Positions 16,137 through 24,451 of a stretch of 27,094 nucleotides of DNA are shown here, in pieces. Source of the DNA: JAYRGC01 sp041908065 (GTDB taxonomy: Bacteria > Pseudomonadota > Alphaproteobacteria > UBA9219). Numbering within the stretch: position 1 is the first letter of the stretch; every line of letters starts with the position of its first letter. The position numbers were made by a program, and so were the translations under genes. Location of the stretch: NCBI GenBank assembly GCA_041908065.1, contig JAYRGC010000072.1:1-27094 (forward strand). Direction: 5' to 3'. The notes under the pieces are model-generated. The model searched no databases. It saw only the letters and a program-made list of their open reading frames with translations, and was not told the DNA's origin.

Positions 16137-16807
16137 CCGTCCGGCAAAGCGTCCTGTCCTTCGCGCCGTTGCGATACGTTCGGAGCAATCCTTTTTCCGT
16201 CATGGCGTTGTGCAATATTTTGGGAGATTTTTGCTATCTCGGGTACGCGCTTTATTCGGATCACGGGGCAAGTTTCGTCAAGCTATGCGGGGCGTTTTGC
16301 GCGATGGCGGGGCACGTTGTCATCCTCGCCTATGGCGATGGGCAGTTCTCGCATTTCCTTGAGGAAAAGGGGTTCGCCGCCGCCGCCATGCTGCGCCTGC
16401 GGATGACGGCGATGCGAGCGGTAAAATTCTGCTTCGGCACGATGAAGTTACGCAAACCCTATTTCTGGGGGTTTTGGTTGTTGACCTTGAACGGGACGGC
16501 CTTGCTGGCCGAAGCCGCAGGACGCGACGATTTTGCCTCGCTTACGCAGGTGTTGCTGGGCGCGGCAATAACGCTCGGTTGCGGGTTGTTCGCCTTGGCC
16601 GATCTGGCGCGCACGCAACGCGCCGCCGATATTATGACCAAGGCCGCGCCAACGGTTCTGGCGAGCGCTACGGCGTTTCAAGCCTTGCTGGCGATTGCCA
16701 CTTTCAATCCTTTCCTTTTGTTCGCCATCGCCGTGTTCGCTTGCTCCAATCTGGCGGGATTTTTCACGAGGATTCACAAATCGCCAGAAACGCGGGAGTT
16801 ATTGTAG
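16133..16807 (+). CDS. Multi-pass membrane protein of unknown function
   Basis: A 224-residue protein with about six hydrophobic segments (roughly 22-42, 47-67, 109-128, 135-157, 172-189 and 192-212) and a basic loop around 88-108 (LRLRMTAMRAVKFCFGTMKLRK). The predicted start is TTG at 16133, overlapping the degP stop; an in-frame ATG at 16202 would remove the first 23 residues but still keep all helices. Coding composition is like the neighbours. It is between degP and rarA, 10 bp before the latter, so the three may be co-transcribed. I do not recognise a family. The link with degP is positional only. Confidence 0.6.
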
Positions 16808-16817
16808 AATCTTCGCC

Positions 16818-18116
16818 ATGTCCGAACGCAGATCTCCCTCGCTTTTTTCGTCCCAAGTCGGCAAGCCGCTGGCCGATCGCCTGCGACCGCAGAAACTGGC
16901 CGACGTGGTGGGGCAGGAACATTTGCTGGCCGCAGACGCGCCGTTGGGGCGCATGGTGGCGGCGGGACGGCTGGCCTCGCTGGTGCTGTGGGGACCGCCC
17001 GGGTGCGGCAAGACCACCATCGCGCGGCTGTTGGCGGATTCCGCCGGTCTGCGGTTCGAGCCGGTGTCGGCGGTGGCCTCGGGCGTCGCCGAGTTGCGAA
17101 AGATATTCGAGACGGCGGCGAACGAAAGGGCGGCGGGACGAGGAACGCTGTTGTTCGTGGACGAGGTTCACCGCTTCAACCGCGCCCAACAGGACGTGTT
17201 GCTGCCTTATGTCGAGGACGGCACTGTGACGCTGGTGGGGGCAACCACCGAAAACCCCTCGTTCGAGCTGAACGGAGCCTTGCTATCGCGTTGCCAAGTC
17301 ATGGTCTTGCGGCGGCTGGACGACGACGCGCTGGAGTCCTTGTTGCGCCGCGCCGAGGAACTGTCCGCCCGCGCTTTGCCGTTGACGGCGGAAGCGCGGA
17401 CGGCGTTGCTGTCGATGGCCGACGGCGACGGCAGGTATCTGCTGGGAATGGCCGAGGAATTGCTCGCCCTCCCCGCCGCGCAATCCCCGCTGTCGCCCGA
17501 CGAATTGGCGAAGACGGCGCAACGCCGCCGCCCGCTTTACGACAAGGCGCAGGACAGCCATTACAATCTCATCAGCGCGTTGCATAAATCGCTGCGCGGT
17601 TCCGATTGCGACGCCGCGCTGTACTGGTTCGCGCGAATGCTGGATGGGGGAGACGATCCCCGCTACATCGCCCGCCGCCTGACGCGCTTTGCCAGCGAAG
17701 ACGTGGGGCTGGCCGATCCGCAGGCGTTGCCGATAACTCTGGCGGCGTGGGAGGCGTACGAAAGAATGGGCAGTCCCGAAGGCGAGCTGGCTCTGGCCGA
17801 GGCCGTCATCTATCTGGCGACAGCCCCCAAATCCAACGCCGCCTATGTGGCCATCGGCGCGGCGATGCGGGAGGCAAAATCAAGCGGATCCCTGATGCCG
17901 CCCAAGCATATCCTGAACGCGCCAACCAAGATGATGAAGGAGCAGGGCTACGGCGAAGGGTACGCGTATGACCACGACACGGCGGAGGGATTTTCCGGCC
18001 AGAACTATTTTCCCGACGCCATTCCCCGCCGCGAGTTTTACCGTCCTGTCGAGCGCGGCTTCGAACGGGAGATCAAAAAGCGGCTGGAGTACTGGAAAAA
18101 ACTGCGTTCGGGTTAA
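16818..18116 (+). CDS. rarA: Replication-associated recombination ATPase RarA/MgsA
   Basis: RarA is a clamp-loader-like AAA+ ATPase acting at stalled replication forks, related to eukaryotic WRNIP1. The 432-residue protein has the family start PLADRLRPQKLADVVGQEHLL (17-37), Walker A GPPGCGKT (59-66), Walker B LLFVDEVHRFNRAQQDVLLP (111-130), sensor region VTLVGATTENPSFELNGALLSRC, and the tetramerisation domain with DKAQDSHYNLISALHKSLRGSD and MLDGGDDPRYIARRL. The C-terminal YLP-type maturation region (QNYFPDAIPRREFYRP) is complete. ATG at 16818 was chosen because family proteins start about 15-20 residues before RPxxL; the longer frame upstream lies in the preceding membrane gene. Confidence 0.96.
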   Translation: MSERRSPSLFSSQVGKPLADRLRPQKLADVVGQEHLLAADAPLGRMVAAGRLASLVLWGPPGCGKTTIARLLADSAGLRFEPVSAVASGVAELRKIFETAANERAAGRGTLLFVDEVHRFNRAQQDVLLPYVEDGTVTLVGATTENPSFELNGALLSRCQVMVLRRLDDDALESLLRRAEELSARALPLTAEARTALLSMADGDGRYLLGMAEELLALPAAQSPLSPDELAKTAQRRRPLYDKAQDSHYNLISALHKSLRGSDCDAALYWFARMLDGGDDPRYIARRLTRFASEDVGLADPQALPITLAAWEAYERMGSPEGELALAEAVIYLATAPKSNAAYVAIGAAMREAKSSGSLMPPKHILNAPTKMMKEQGYGEGYAYDHDTAEGFSGQNYFPDAIPRREFYRPVERGFEREIKKRLEYWKKLRSG

Positions 18117-18212
18117 GACGAGTAATTTCGGTCGTGCAGCGTATTTACCATAATTACTTTCATGATTATGTATTACAATTCGTATGGTTAACATAAATTG
18201 CGGGGTGATACC

Positions 18213-18740
18213 ATGTCTTTATTTTGTTTTGATGGATTTTCGACACACACGCTATCTGATGGCGAACATAGGGTCCCTGTTGTCAAAATGAATGAGTCAG
18301 TGAATGGCTCTATCTCTAATAGAGTAACCCACGTTAACTGCGGGCAAGAATGGTTTTCTATAGTGCCAACGGATGAAGAACCATGGTTTAAGATAATGGA
18401 CGTTGCTAGAGGTGTGTTGTTCGGCGAGATGCAAGGAAGCGGTAATCCCCAGTCACTTGGGGCGATAACCATGGTTGATGGAGAGTTACCACGCACTGCT
18501 CCCGTGCAGCAAGTCAGGCTCGAAGATGGGCTGGAAAAAGATGTTCGAATTCATACTATGAGTGAAATAAGTGATTCACCTAAAAAAGTAAATTCTGATT
18601 CCTTTTTAATGGAAGTTGCAAAGTCAATAGTAAAAATGTTACAACAATCCCCTACACCTCCTACTAATACTCTCCCCTCTCGTCCTAATGCTGAAGCAAT
18701 CAATTTGGCCACATGGGAGCCAAAAGGACCAGCAAACTAA
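18213..18740 (+). CDS. Hypothetical protein, AT-rich ORFan
   Basis: A 175-residue protein without signal peptide or transmembrane helix. The N-terminal half (about 1-100) looks globular (PVVKMNESVNGSISNRVTHV; EWFSIVPTDEEPWFKIMDVARG). The second half has one helix (SFLMEVAKSIVKMLQQ) and a Pro/Thr/Ser-rich, probably disordered tail. ATG at 18213 follows GGGGTGATACC, a usable ribosome site. The gene and its upstream 95 bases are clearly more AT-rich than rarA before it, which suggests acquisition. Downstream lies a 450-bp gap made of hairpins and repeat copy E. No family recognised; secretion as a type IV substrate cannot be judged from sequence. Confidence 0.5.
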   Translation: MSLFCFDGFSTHTLSDGEHRVPVVKMNESVNGSISNRVTHVNCGQEWFSIVPTDEEPWFKIMDVARGVLFGEMQGSGNPQSLGAITMVDGELPRTAPVQQVRLEDGLEKDVRIHTMSEISDSPKKVNSDSFLMEVAKSIVKMLQQSPTPPTNTLPSRPNAEAINLATWEPKGPAN

Positions 18741-18806
18741 CTTGTCTCTCCACCAAAACTGGTGGATGGCTTACTTCAGAGTTGGAACGAAGTCCTGACA
18801 GCCGAC

Positions 18807-18850
18807 ACGGTGGTGTTCCTCCCCCTAGGTAGGGAAAGGAACACCACCGT
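18807..18850. repeat. 14-bp perfect hairpin, related to 1118-1145
   Basis: ACGGTGGTGTTCCT (18807-18820) pairs perfectly with AGGAACACCACCGT (18837-18850) around a 16-nt loop. The GTTCCTCCCCCTA segment is shared with the hairpin at 1118-1145. It lies in the gap 18741-19190. The rest of that gap holds a partial element end at about 18740-18775 (CAAAACTGGTGGA), a half end at about 18890-18910 (CCATCCGCTTTGCGTAAA) and the full copy E. Confidence 0.65.
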
Positions 18851-18910
18851 AATTGTTTGAGCCTGCAGCGCACCATCACCGCTACCCATCCGCTTTGCGT
18901 AAATAAAACC

Positions 18911-19103
18911 GGCTCTTACGCAAAACGGGTGGGTAGTTTTACATCTAAACGCAACGCAAACACTGTCATTGCGAGCCGCCCCTTGGCGGCGAAGCAATCC
19001 AGTGCCACAGGCGCAACGGCTCTGGATTGCTTCGCCGCCTGAAGAAGGCGGCTCGCAATGACGACCCTTTTAAGGCAATACCCACCCGTTTTGCGTAAGA
19101 GCC
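18911..19103. repeat. MITE-like palindromic element, copy E (best full copy)
   Basis: A 193-bp element with near-perfect terminal inverted repeats of at least 25 bp: the left end begins GGCTCTTACGCAAAACGGGT (18911 onward) and the right end is its exact inverse, finishing ACGCAAAAC-complement to AAGAGCC at 19103. The core 18965-19062 is the GTCATTGCGAG...CTCGCAATGAC inverted repeat with GCAATCCAG/CTGGATTGC inside. It contains no reading frame of note. This is the copy that best defines the family. No target-site duplication is evident by eye. Confidence 0.88.
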
Positions 19104-19190
19104 ATAAAACCCGTAATTTTAATGACGCTGCGCTGGAGCGGGTCTAGTATGGAATTGGATGCGGCGAACGGCTTTGAAGGGGAGAAAAGC

Positions 19191-19877
19191 ATGTGGGGTT
19201 TTAGCGAAAAATCCAAAATATCCTTGATCGCCGCGATGATCGCGGCGGCGTTTCTGCTGTCAGGGTGCCTCGTCGAAGTTAAACAATACGGATCCGAATG
19301 GGACAAGGGTGCCGTCGACAGCGCGCTGGTTGGCGAGTGGATGGAACAGCCCCGCGGCGTAAGAATCGGCCCCAAAGGCGAGGAAAGTTTAGTCTACGCC
19401 GCCGACAAGCTCAGACTGAAAATCTCCAAAGAAGGCGATCATATGGAGATAGACTGCGTCGCCTACAAGCTCTATGGCCAAGACAAGGAAAACACCGACG
19501 GTTTTTGTTCGACGCTGAAGAAGACCAATGTGGGGAAATCGCTGAACATCGGGAAATACAAATTCTTCGCGACCCTGACGAAAGATTTCCCCAAAAAGGG
19601 AGATAACGGCGGAATACTCTACGCCTATTCCTTTAATAAAGACGGAACGTTGCTGGTCGGATTGCCGTCAACCGGCTGGGTTCTGGACGAGGCCGAACGG
19701 CGCAAAATACTCGGCAAAGGCAAGAGCGTCAGGGCTGATGGCGAAGGCGTCAAGGCCGCGGTGATTGCCGATTTGAACGACGAAGCGAAAGCTCTTTTGG
19801 CCGACATACCGCCGATGACCGACGACGTGAGGAATGAATACTGGTCGGAAATGGTGCGATTTGATAGGATAAAATAG
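19191..19877 (+). CDS. Lipoprotein of unknown function
   Basis: A 228-residue product has a lipoprotein signal: positively charged start (EKSK), hydrophobic stretch ISLIAAMIAAAFLLSGC with a LSGC lipobox and lipidated Cys26. The residue after the cysteine is Leu, not Asp, so outer-membrane sorting is expected by the E. coli Lol rule. The mature domain is soluble, with VGEWMEQPRGVRI, KLRLKISKEGDHMEIDCVAYKL and a beta-rich look. ATG at 19191 is preceded by GGAG at proper spacing; an earlier in-frame ATG at 19149 would add a long hydrophilic leader before the signal. hemA starts 25 bp downstream, so the two may share a transcript. I do not recognise the family. Confidence 0.75.
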   Translation: MWGFSEKSKISLIAAMIAAAFLLSGCLVEVKQYGSEWDKGAVDSALVGEWMEQPRGVRIGPKGEESLVYAADKLRLKISKEGDHMEIDCVAYKLYGQDKENTDGFCSTLKKTNVGKSLNIGKYKFFATLTKDFPKKGDNGGILYAYSFNKDGTLLVGLPSTGWVLDEAERRKILGKGKSVRADGEGVKAAVIADLNDEAKALLADIPPMTDDVRNEYWSEMVRFDRIK

Positions 19878-19902
19878 AAGCCGCAATCGAGGCAGTGATC
19901 CC

Positions 19903-21135
19903 ATGTCATGGTCTTCCGAACGCTATCTTGCCCATTTCTCTGCCGACATCGCCGCGCTGAAGCGCGACGGGCGTTACCGCACCTTCGCGGTTCTTGAACG
20001 GCTGTGCGGAGAAATGCCCTACGCCATGATGCGTTCGCAAGACGGCATGAAGCGGGTGGTGGTGTGGTGCTCCAACGACTACTTGGGGTTGAGCCAGAAC
20101 GAGGAAATCCGCCAAGCGATGCGCGACGCCTTGGACAAATGGGGAACCGGCGCTGGCGGCACGCGCAACATCGGCGGCACGGCGTGGGTTCACGATCGCC
20201 TCGAGAAAGAAATCGCGGCATGGCACGGCAAGCAGTCCGCCTTGCTGTTCAGCTCCGGCTACGTCGCCAACGAAGCCGCGCTGAGCGCGCTTGTCCGCAT
20301 GTTGCCGGATTGCGTGGTGTTTTCGGACGAGAAAAACCACGCTTCGATGATCATGGGCATAACCCGTTATCGCGCCGAAAAACGCATCTTCGCGCATAAC
20401 GACATGGCCGATCTGGAACGCCATCTCGCCGCCGCCGATCCCTCTCGCCCCAAGCTCATCGCCTGCGAAAGCGTTTACTCGATGGAAGGATCCATCGCTC
20501 CCTTGGCCGAGATCGCGGCGTTGGCGCGGAAATACGGCGCGATGACTTATCTGGACGAAGTGCATGCCGTCGGGCTTTACGGAGCCTCGGGCGCGGGAGT
20601 GGCCGAGCGCGACGGAACGATGGCCGATTTCGACGTCATCGAAGGAACCTTCGGCAAAGCCTTCGGCGTGGTCGGCGGATACATCGCCGGATCCGGCGTT
20701 GTCGTGGACGCCATCCGCAGCCACGCCCCGGGGTTCATCTTCACCACCAGCATGTCGCCCGTCACCGCCGCCGGAGTCCTCGCCGGACTGAACGTTATCA
20801 AGCAAGCGCACGATCTGCGCGCCCGCCAACAACGGCAGGCCAACCGTCTGCGCGAACGCCTAGGCAAAACCGGACTGCCCTATCTGCGTTCGGACAGCCA
20901 TATCGTGCCGCTGATAATCGGCAACGCCCATTGCTGCAAGGCGGTGGCGGACTGGCTGGCGGCCAACGCGGATATTTACGTCCAGCCCATAAATTTCCCC
21001 ACGGTTCCGGTTGGCGGGGAACGCCTCAGGCTTACTCCTTCGCCCTATCACACCGACGCCATGATCGACGATCTGGTCGACGCGCTGGATTATCTGTGGA
21101 GCGAACAGCACCTCCCCCGCGCTCTGGCGGCCTAG
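19903..21135 (+). CDS. hemA: 5-aminolevulinate synthase
   Basis: HemA condenses glycine and succinyl-CoA to 5-aminolevulinate, the C4 (Shemin) entry to heme typical of alphaproteobacteria. The 410-residue PLP enzyme shows WCSNDYLGLS (55-64), the glycine-rich GTGAGGTRNIGGT (81-93), HASM near 146-149, CESVYSMEGS (188-197), LDEVHAVGLYG (217-227) and the PLP lysine K252 in EGTFGKAFGVVGGY. These residues distinguish ALAS from related KBL and AONS enzymes, in particular SNDYLG with the NIGGT stretch. The start ATG at 19903 has GAGG about 11 nt upstream. No Irr box is seen directly upstream; if the lipoprotein gene is co-transcribed, control would lie before it. Confidence 0.95.
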   Translation: MSWSSERYLAHFSADIAALKRDGRYRTFAVLERLCGEMPYAMMRSQDGMKRVVVWCSNDYLGLSQNEEIRQAMRDALDKWGTGAGGTRNIGGTAWVHDRLEKEIAAWHGKQSALLFSSGYVANEAALSALVRMLPDCVVFSDEKNHASMIMGITRYRAEKRIFAHNDMADLERHLAAADPSRPKLIACESVYSMEGSIAPLAEIAALARKYGAMTYLDEVHAVGLYGASGAGVAERDGTMADFDVIEGTFGKAFGVVGGYIAGSGVVVDAIRSHAPGFIFTTSMSPVTAAGVLAGLNVIKQAHDLRARQQRQANRLRERLGKTGLPYLRSDSHIVPLIIGNAHCCKAVADWLAANADIYVQPINFPTVPVGGERLRLTPSPYHTDAMIDDLVDALDYLWSEQHLPRALAA

Positions 21136-21141
21136 GTTCCA

Positions 21142-21174
21142 TTCGACAGGCTCAGGGAACACAAGCTCAGGGAA
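21142..21174. repeat. Dispersed TTCGACAGGCTCAGGGAAC motif with partial second unit
   Basis: The motif at 21142-21160 is followed at once by a partial ACAAGCTCAGGGAA unit (21161-21174). It lies just after the hemA stop, between hemA and the convergent DUF6489 gene. It belongs with the copies at 5584-5602 and 10375-10387. Confidence 0.6.
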
Positions 21175-21214
21175 TACGAATTTTAGGAACGAAAACGCGG
21201 GAGACTCCGCGTCG

Positions 21215-21520
21215 CTATCCCGCCATCCGGTCGTTTTCTGTTTCCTCGGAGCGGCGGGCGAAGTTTCCTGTCGCGTCGGCCATGCCGGTCATGGCCTGTT
21301 TGACCTGCGACCAAAACATCCGGTGCAACTGGTCAGCTCCCTGTATTCCAGCAGGCAGCCACGTCTGGATCACGGATTCCGGCCCCATCGAACGCACGCA
21401 GGCTGTCATGCGATCTTCCATTTCCTTCATAACCCTTTCCTGCATCGGCTGCACGTCCGGCAGTCCCATGAACGCGCGGGCTTCTTCGGGAGTGCATTCG
21501 ACGTTGACCGTGACTTTCAT
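21215..21520 (-). CDS. DUF6489-type small alphaproteobacterial protein
   Basis: A 101-residue cytoplasmic protein whose N-terminus MKVTVNVECTPEEARAFMGL matches a small family seen across alphaproteobacteria (pattern MKVxVxxxCTPEEARxFxGLPDV). The rest is amphipathic helix (MQERVMKEMEDRM; LHRMFWSQVKQAMTG). There is no signal peptide or membrane segment. ATG at 21520 has AAAGGA about 9 nt upstream. The function is unknown in the family. Some family members lie near polyhydroxyalkanoate genes; none is present here, so I infer nothing from context. It lies convergent with hemA and upstream, on the same strand, of nothing obviously related. Confidence 0.75.
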   Translation of the reverse strand: MKVTVNVECTPEEARAFMGLPDVQPMQERVMKEMEDRMTACVRSMGPESVIQTWLPAGIQGADQLHRMFWSQVKQAMTGMADATGNFARRSEETENDRMAG

Positions 21521-21649
21521 GGCGGAAAATTCCTTTCGGGTTGAAGCGGAATTGGCATCGCGGATTTTATCTTTTATGCGGGCGATAAGCCAGAGAGTCT
21601 TGTAAGCCAGAGAGTCTTGCGAATTGCGGATGCGGCGCGGCGGAAAGGG

Positions 21650-22480
21650 CTATTTTATCCCCCTCTTCCGGCAAATCTGGTCGTAGGCCGCGTTGATGCG
21701 CTTCATCTTTTCAGTCGCCTGCGAAACCAGCTCCGGCGGCAGGCCTTGGGCGGTCAGGCGATCGGGATGATGCTTGCGGATAAGCGCGCGATAAGTGCGC
21801 TTTATCTCGTCGTCACTGGCGGATTCCGGCACGCCCAGCACCGCGTAGTTTTCGTCCCGCGCTTCGGTTTTGGGGCTGCCCGGAACGCGCACGCCAGACC
21901 TCAGGGCGATGCGCTCGAAATCCTGCTCGTTTAATCCGAAGATAACCGCGACGCGGCGCAGGAAATAGACTTCGGGAGGCGACAGCTCAACGCTGTCGGA
22001 AACGGCGACGCGGAACAGCCCGCCCAGCACCTCCTCCAGTGCCGCGCGTTCTTGCGCGAACATTCCGGCCAACCGCGCCGCGTAAGGCTCGTAGCCGCGG
22101 GAAGTCTCCCTAGCGCGGTCGAACGTCCGTCCGACGATCGCCACTTGATGGGGCGGGACATTGAAGACGCGCTTGAAGGATTCCACTTCGTCGCGGGAAA
22201 CCCGCCCATCGCACTTGGCCAGCTTGGCTCCCAGCACTATGACGCAAGAAGTGAACGCGGACTGCCGTTCCGTCCGCGCCTCTTCCCGTCCCAACATTCC
22301 GAAGGACTGGCCGCGTCCTCGCTCCTCGCCTCTCGAGGAAGCTCCGAACAGCGTCATCGCCCCGATGTCGCGCAAATGGCCGAAAATCAGGCCGATAATC
22401 CCCCATACCGGGCCTCCGGCGATGAGCCCCAGCAATCCTCCGATTATTTTTCCAGCCTTGCGCCCCATAGGTTTCCGCAT
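21650..22480 (-). CDS. djlA: DjlA-like membrane co-chaperone with TerB and C-terminal J domain
   Basis: A 276-residue DnaJ-type co-chaperone that would stimulate DnaK at the membrane. The N-terminus is a basic start plus a Gly/Ile-rich hydrophobic anchor (about 11-34: KIIGGLLGLIAGGPVWGIIGLIFG). A TerB-like tellurite-resistance helical domain follows (about 72-195: VIVLGAKLAKCDGRVSRDEVE...). The C-terminal J domain (about 210-276) has NYAVLGVPESASDDEIKRTYRALIRKHHPD with HPD at 238-240. The order anchor-TerB-J is that of DjlA. The gene starts at 22480 and diverges from irr, which begins at 22525, so the two share a 44-bp promoter region. A downstream ATG at 22468 is an alternative start. Confidence 0.88.
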   Translation of the reverse strand: MRKPMGRKAGKIIGGLLGLIAGGPVWGIIGLIFGHLRDIGAMTLFGASSRGEERGRGQSFGMLGREEARTERQSAFTSCVIVLGAKLAKCDGRVSRDEVESFKRVFNVPPHQVAIVGRTFDRARETSRGYEPYAARLAGMFAQERAALEEVLGGLFRVAVSDSVELSPPEVYFLRRVAVIFGLNEQDFERIALRSGVRVPGSPKTEARDENYAVLGVPESASDDEIKRTYRALIRKHHPDRLTAQGLPPELVSQATEKMKRINAAYDQICRKRGIK

Positions 22481-22524
22481 TCTCCGGACTTCACTTGCGC
22501 CACAGAATAGACGATAGTAGGGGC

Positions 22525-22962
22525 ATGTACAGCTTAAGAAATCCTCAAGGCAGGGGCTCGGACAGGATCGAGGAGATGCTTCTTCGCTCCGGAATCCGCA
22601 AAACTCGCCAGAGAATGGCGATAGCCGGAGCCTTGTTTCGCGGCGGGCACTGCCATATGACGGCGGAGAAGGTTTTAGAGGCGGTCGAGGCCGGAGGCCA
22701 TGGGGTATCGCTGGCCACGGTTTACAACTGCCTGCGCCAATTCGTGAAAGCGGGGCTGTTGCGCGAGGTTTCGACCGGACAGGGGCGTTGCCTGTTCGAC
22801 ACCAACACCAGCGACCATCAACATTTCCTCGACGCCGCGACCGGAAAATTAATCGACATTCCCGCCAAGGGAATGAGGGTGTCCGGCATCCCGCCGGTTC
22901 CTTCCGGCAAACGGGTGGCAGGCATCGAGATCATCGTTCGGCTGGAGAACTGTGCAGGGTGA
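22525..22962 (+). CDS. irr: Fur-family iron response regulator Irr
   Basis: Irr represses or activates heme and iron genes in response to iron through heme. The 145-residue protein has the Irr start RSGIRKTRQRMAIAGALF, the winged-helix segment MTAEKVLEAVEAGGHGVSLATVYNCLRQFVKAGLLREV, and the dimerisation end FDTNTSDHQHFLDAATGKLIDIP. VSLATVYN, SDHQHF and IDIP favour Irr over Fur, Zur or PerR. The N-terminal GCP heme motif of Bradyrhizobium Irr is absent, as in many other Irr proteins. ATG at 22525 is preferred to the TTG at 22495; GTAGGGG lies upstream. The gene diverges from djlA. hemA and a boxed dps promoter in the same window fit a role in iron control. Confidence 0.9.
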   Translation: MYSLRNPQGRGSDRIEEMLLRSGIRKTRQRMAIAGALFRGGHCHMTAEKVLEAVEAGGHGVSLATVYNCLRQFVKAGLLREVSTGQGRCLFDTNTSDHQHFLDAATGKLIDIPAKGMRVSGIPPVPSGKRVAGIEIIVRLENCAG

Positions 22963-23000
22963 AGGCGCATCCTATAAAAACTCAAGCCCTTTGAGCAGAA

Positions 23001-23027
23001 AGGGGCAGCTCGTAATGACGATTCCTT
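23001..23027. repeat. Fragment of the MITE-like core, copy G
   Basis: AGGGGCAGCTCGTAATGACG followed by ATTCCTTT corresponds to the right arm GGGGCGGCTCGCAATGACGGCCTTT of the family with a few changes. No matching left arm is present. It sits at the boundary where composition drops to that of the AT-rich MFS region. Confidence 0.55.
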
Positions 23028-23073
23028 TGTATCCAATTTTTTTCTATCTACTTTTTTGAAAGTGGTGGAGCAT

Positions 23074-24285
23074 ATGTCCAAAATCACAGCTATGGGTATT
23101 ATAGAAAATCAAAGAACGCTAGCGCGGACATATTTAGCCTATCAGTGCCTTAGCAATATGTTCTTTATAAGTGCTGTATGGCTCTATTTTTATCGCCTGT
23201 TTATTACGGACGCACAGGTTGGCATTCTTGACGGGTTTGCTTTCGGTATAGGCCTTATCGCTGAAGTTCCGTCCGGCGTGCTTGCGGACAAATTTGGTCG
23301 TGGCCGACTAACACGCTTAGGTTTAGTTCTCACTGGTGTCGGTTTTTTAATCCAAGCTGTTGGCAGTAATTTTATTCCGTTTTTTATTGGCCAGAGCATC
23401 ATGATGGTTGGCGTCTCGTTGACTTCCGGTGCAGATGAGGCCTTGTTTTTTACCAAAATCAAATTTGATCGCAATTCAGTGCAATGGCGGAAATTGATAA
23501 CACGCGGATCCCAGATGGCACTGATTGGCACATTAGCGGCGACATTGATCGGCGGTTGGCTCCATACAATTAATCCGCGTCTTCCGTGGATTCTTACAGG
23601 GCTCGCCTTTGTTTGCTCTGCTCTGCTGATTTGGCGGGTAGATGATATTGGATTTGTAAAAGAAAAATTATCTGTAGATACAGAGCTAAATGGTTATTTT
23701 CGGGATATTAAGGATGGATTCGCACAATTTTTCTCCCATAAATTATTGCTCTATGTTCCTTTAATTCTGACTGTTCAAGCCATTTTTTATGCGACCAGTT
23801 GGGGATTATTGCGAATCACCCTGCTCGACCGTTTTCATTTTGATCCGCTTGTAGGTTCTGTCGTTGTTGCCGTATGCACGATATCAACAGTTGCCGCGCT
23901 TTCCTTTGTTCATTGCCATGCCGAAAAAATAAGCGAGAAATTGATGCTGAGCATAATCGCGCTTTCTGCGGCAGCAAGTCTGCTTGTATCGGTTGCGGAT
24001 ATTGGTACATGGGGTTTTGGTGTTATTCTTACGCTTTATGCTGGAGAGCGCATACTATATCCATTTCTCAGCGAGATAATCCACAAGTTGGCGTGTGACA
24101 AACGGCGAGCAACCATACTTTCCGTTGCATCCTTTTTAAAAACATTGCCTTATGTTGTTTTGGCTCCGTTAATTGGTTCATTGAATACTTATGGCAAATT
24201 AGATTATTTTCTAGTTATCTGGTCTGCGTTGATTATGTGCGCTATCCTATTCTATTTAGTGCAAAACAAAAGACCGCAATGTTGA
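23074..24285 (+). CDS. MFS transporter, probably acquired
   Basis: A 403-residue major facilitator protein with about twelve hydrophobic helices. Motif A is visible between helices 2 and 3: GVLADKFGRGRLTRLG (68-83). The first half also has RTYLAYQCLSNMFFISAVWLYFYRLF. The substrate cannot be told; the family spans drug exporters and metabolite transporters. The gene is strikingly AT-rich next to irr and glmS and has codon choices unlike them, indicating recent horizontal transfer. A core fragment of the palindromic repeat lies on its left edge. ATG at 23074 is close to GGTGGAG (3-nt spacing, unusually short); ATG at 23092 is an alternative. The 166-bp gap to glmS holds AT-rich sequence and no gene. 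Confidence 0.85.
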   Translation: MSKITAMGIIENQRTLARTYLAYQCLSNMFFISAVWLYFYRLFITDAQVGILDGFAFGIGLIAEVPSGVLADKFGRGRLTRLGLVLTGVGFLIQAVGSNFIPFFIGQSIMMVGVSLTSGADEALFFTKIKFDRNSVQWRKLITRGSQMALIGTLAATLIGGWLHTINPRLPWILTGLAFVCSALLIWRVDDIGFVKEKLSVDTELNGYFRDIKDGFAQFFSHKLLLYVPLILTVQAIFYATSWGLLRITLLDRFHFDPLVGSVVVAVCTISTVAALSFVHCHAEKISEKLMLSIIALSAAASLLVSVADIGTWGFGVILTLYAGERILYPFLSEIIHKLACDKRRATILSVASFLKTLPYVVLAPLIGSLNTYGKLDYFLVIWSALIMCAILFYLVQNKRPQC

Positions 24286-24451
24286 ATGGCTATTTTCCAC
24301 CCCATTAATCTGTGCAAGTATTTTGAAGATTACTCAAAATTGGCCAAAATGTTTGGGGCGTAATAAAACGTCACACTAATTGCGTTGGAATCAGCCTTTG
24401 CAGGCAGTACGTTGCAACGGCTGCGTTTATTGAAAGGGAGCGAAAACTGAC

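Noticed and set aside
24286..24451. glmS ribozyme or other riboswitch upstream of glmS
   Set aside because: The 166-bp gap is AT-rich and shows no glmS ribozyme core; that class is found mainly in Gram-positive bacteria.
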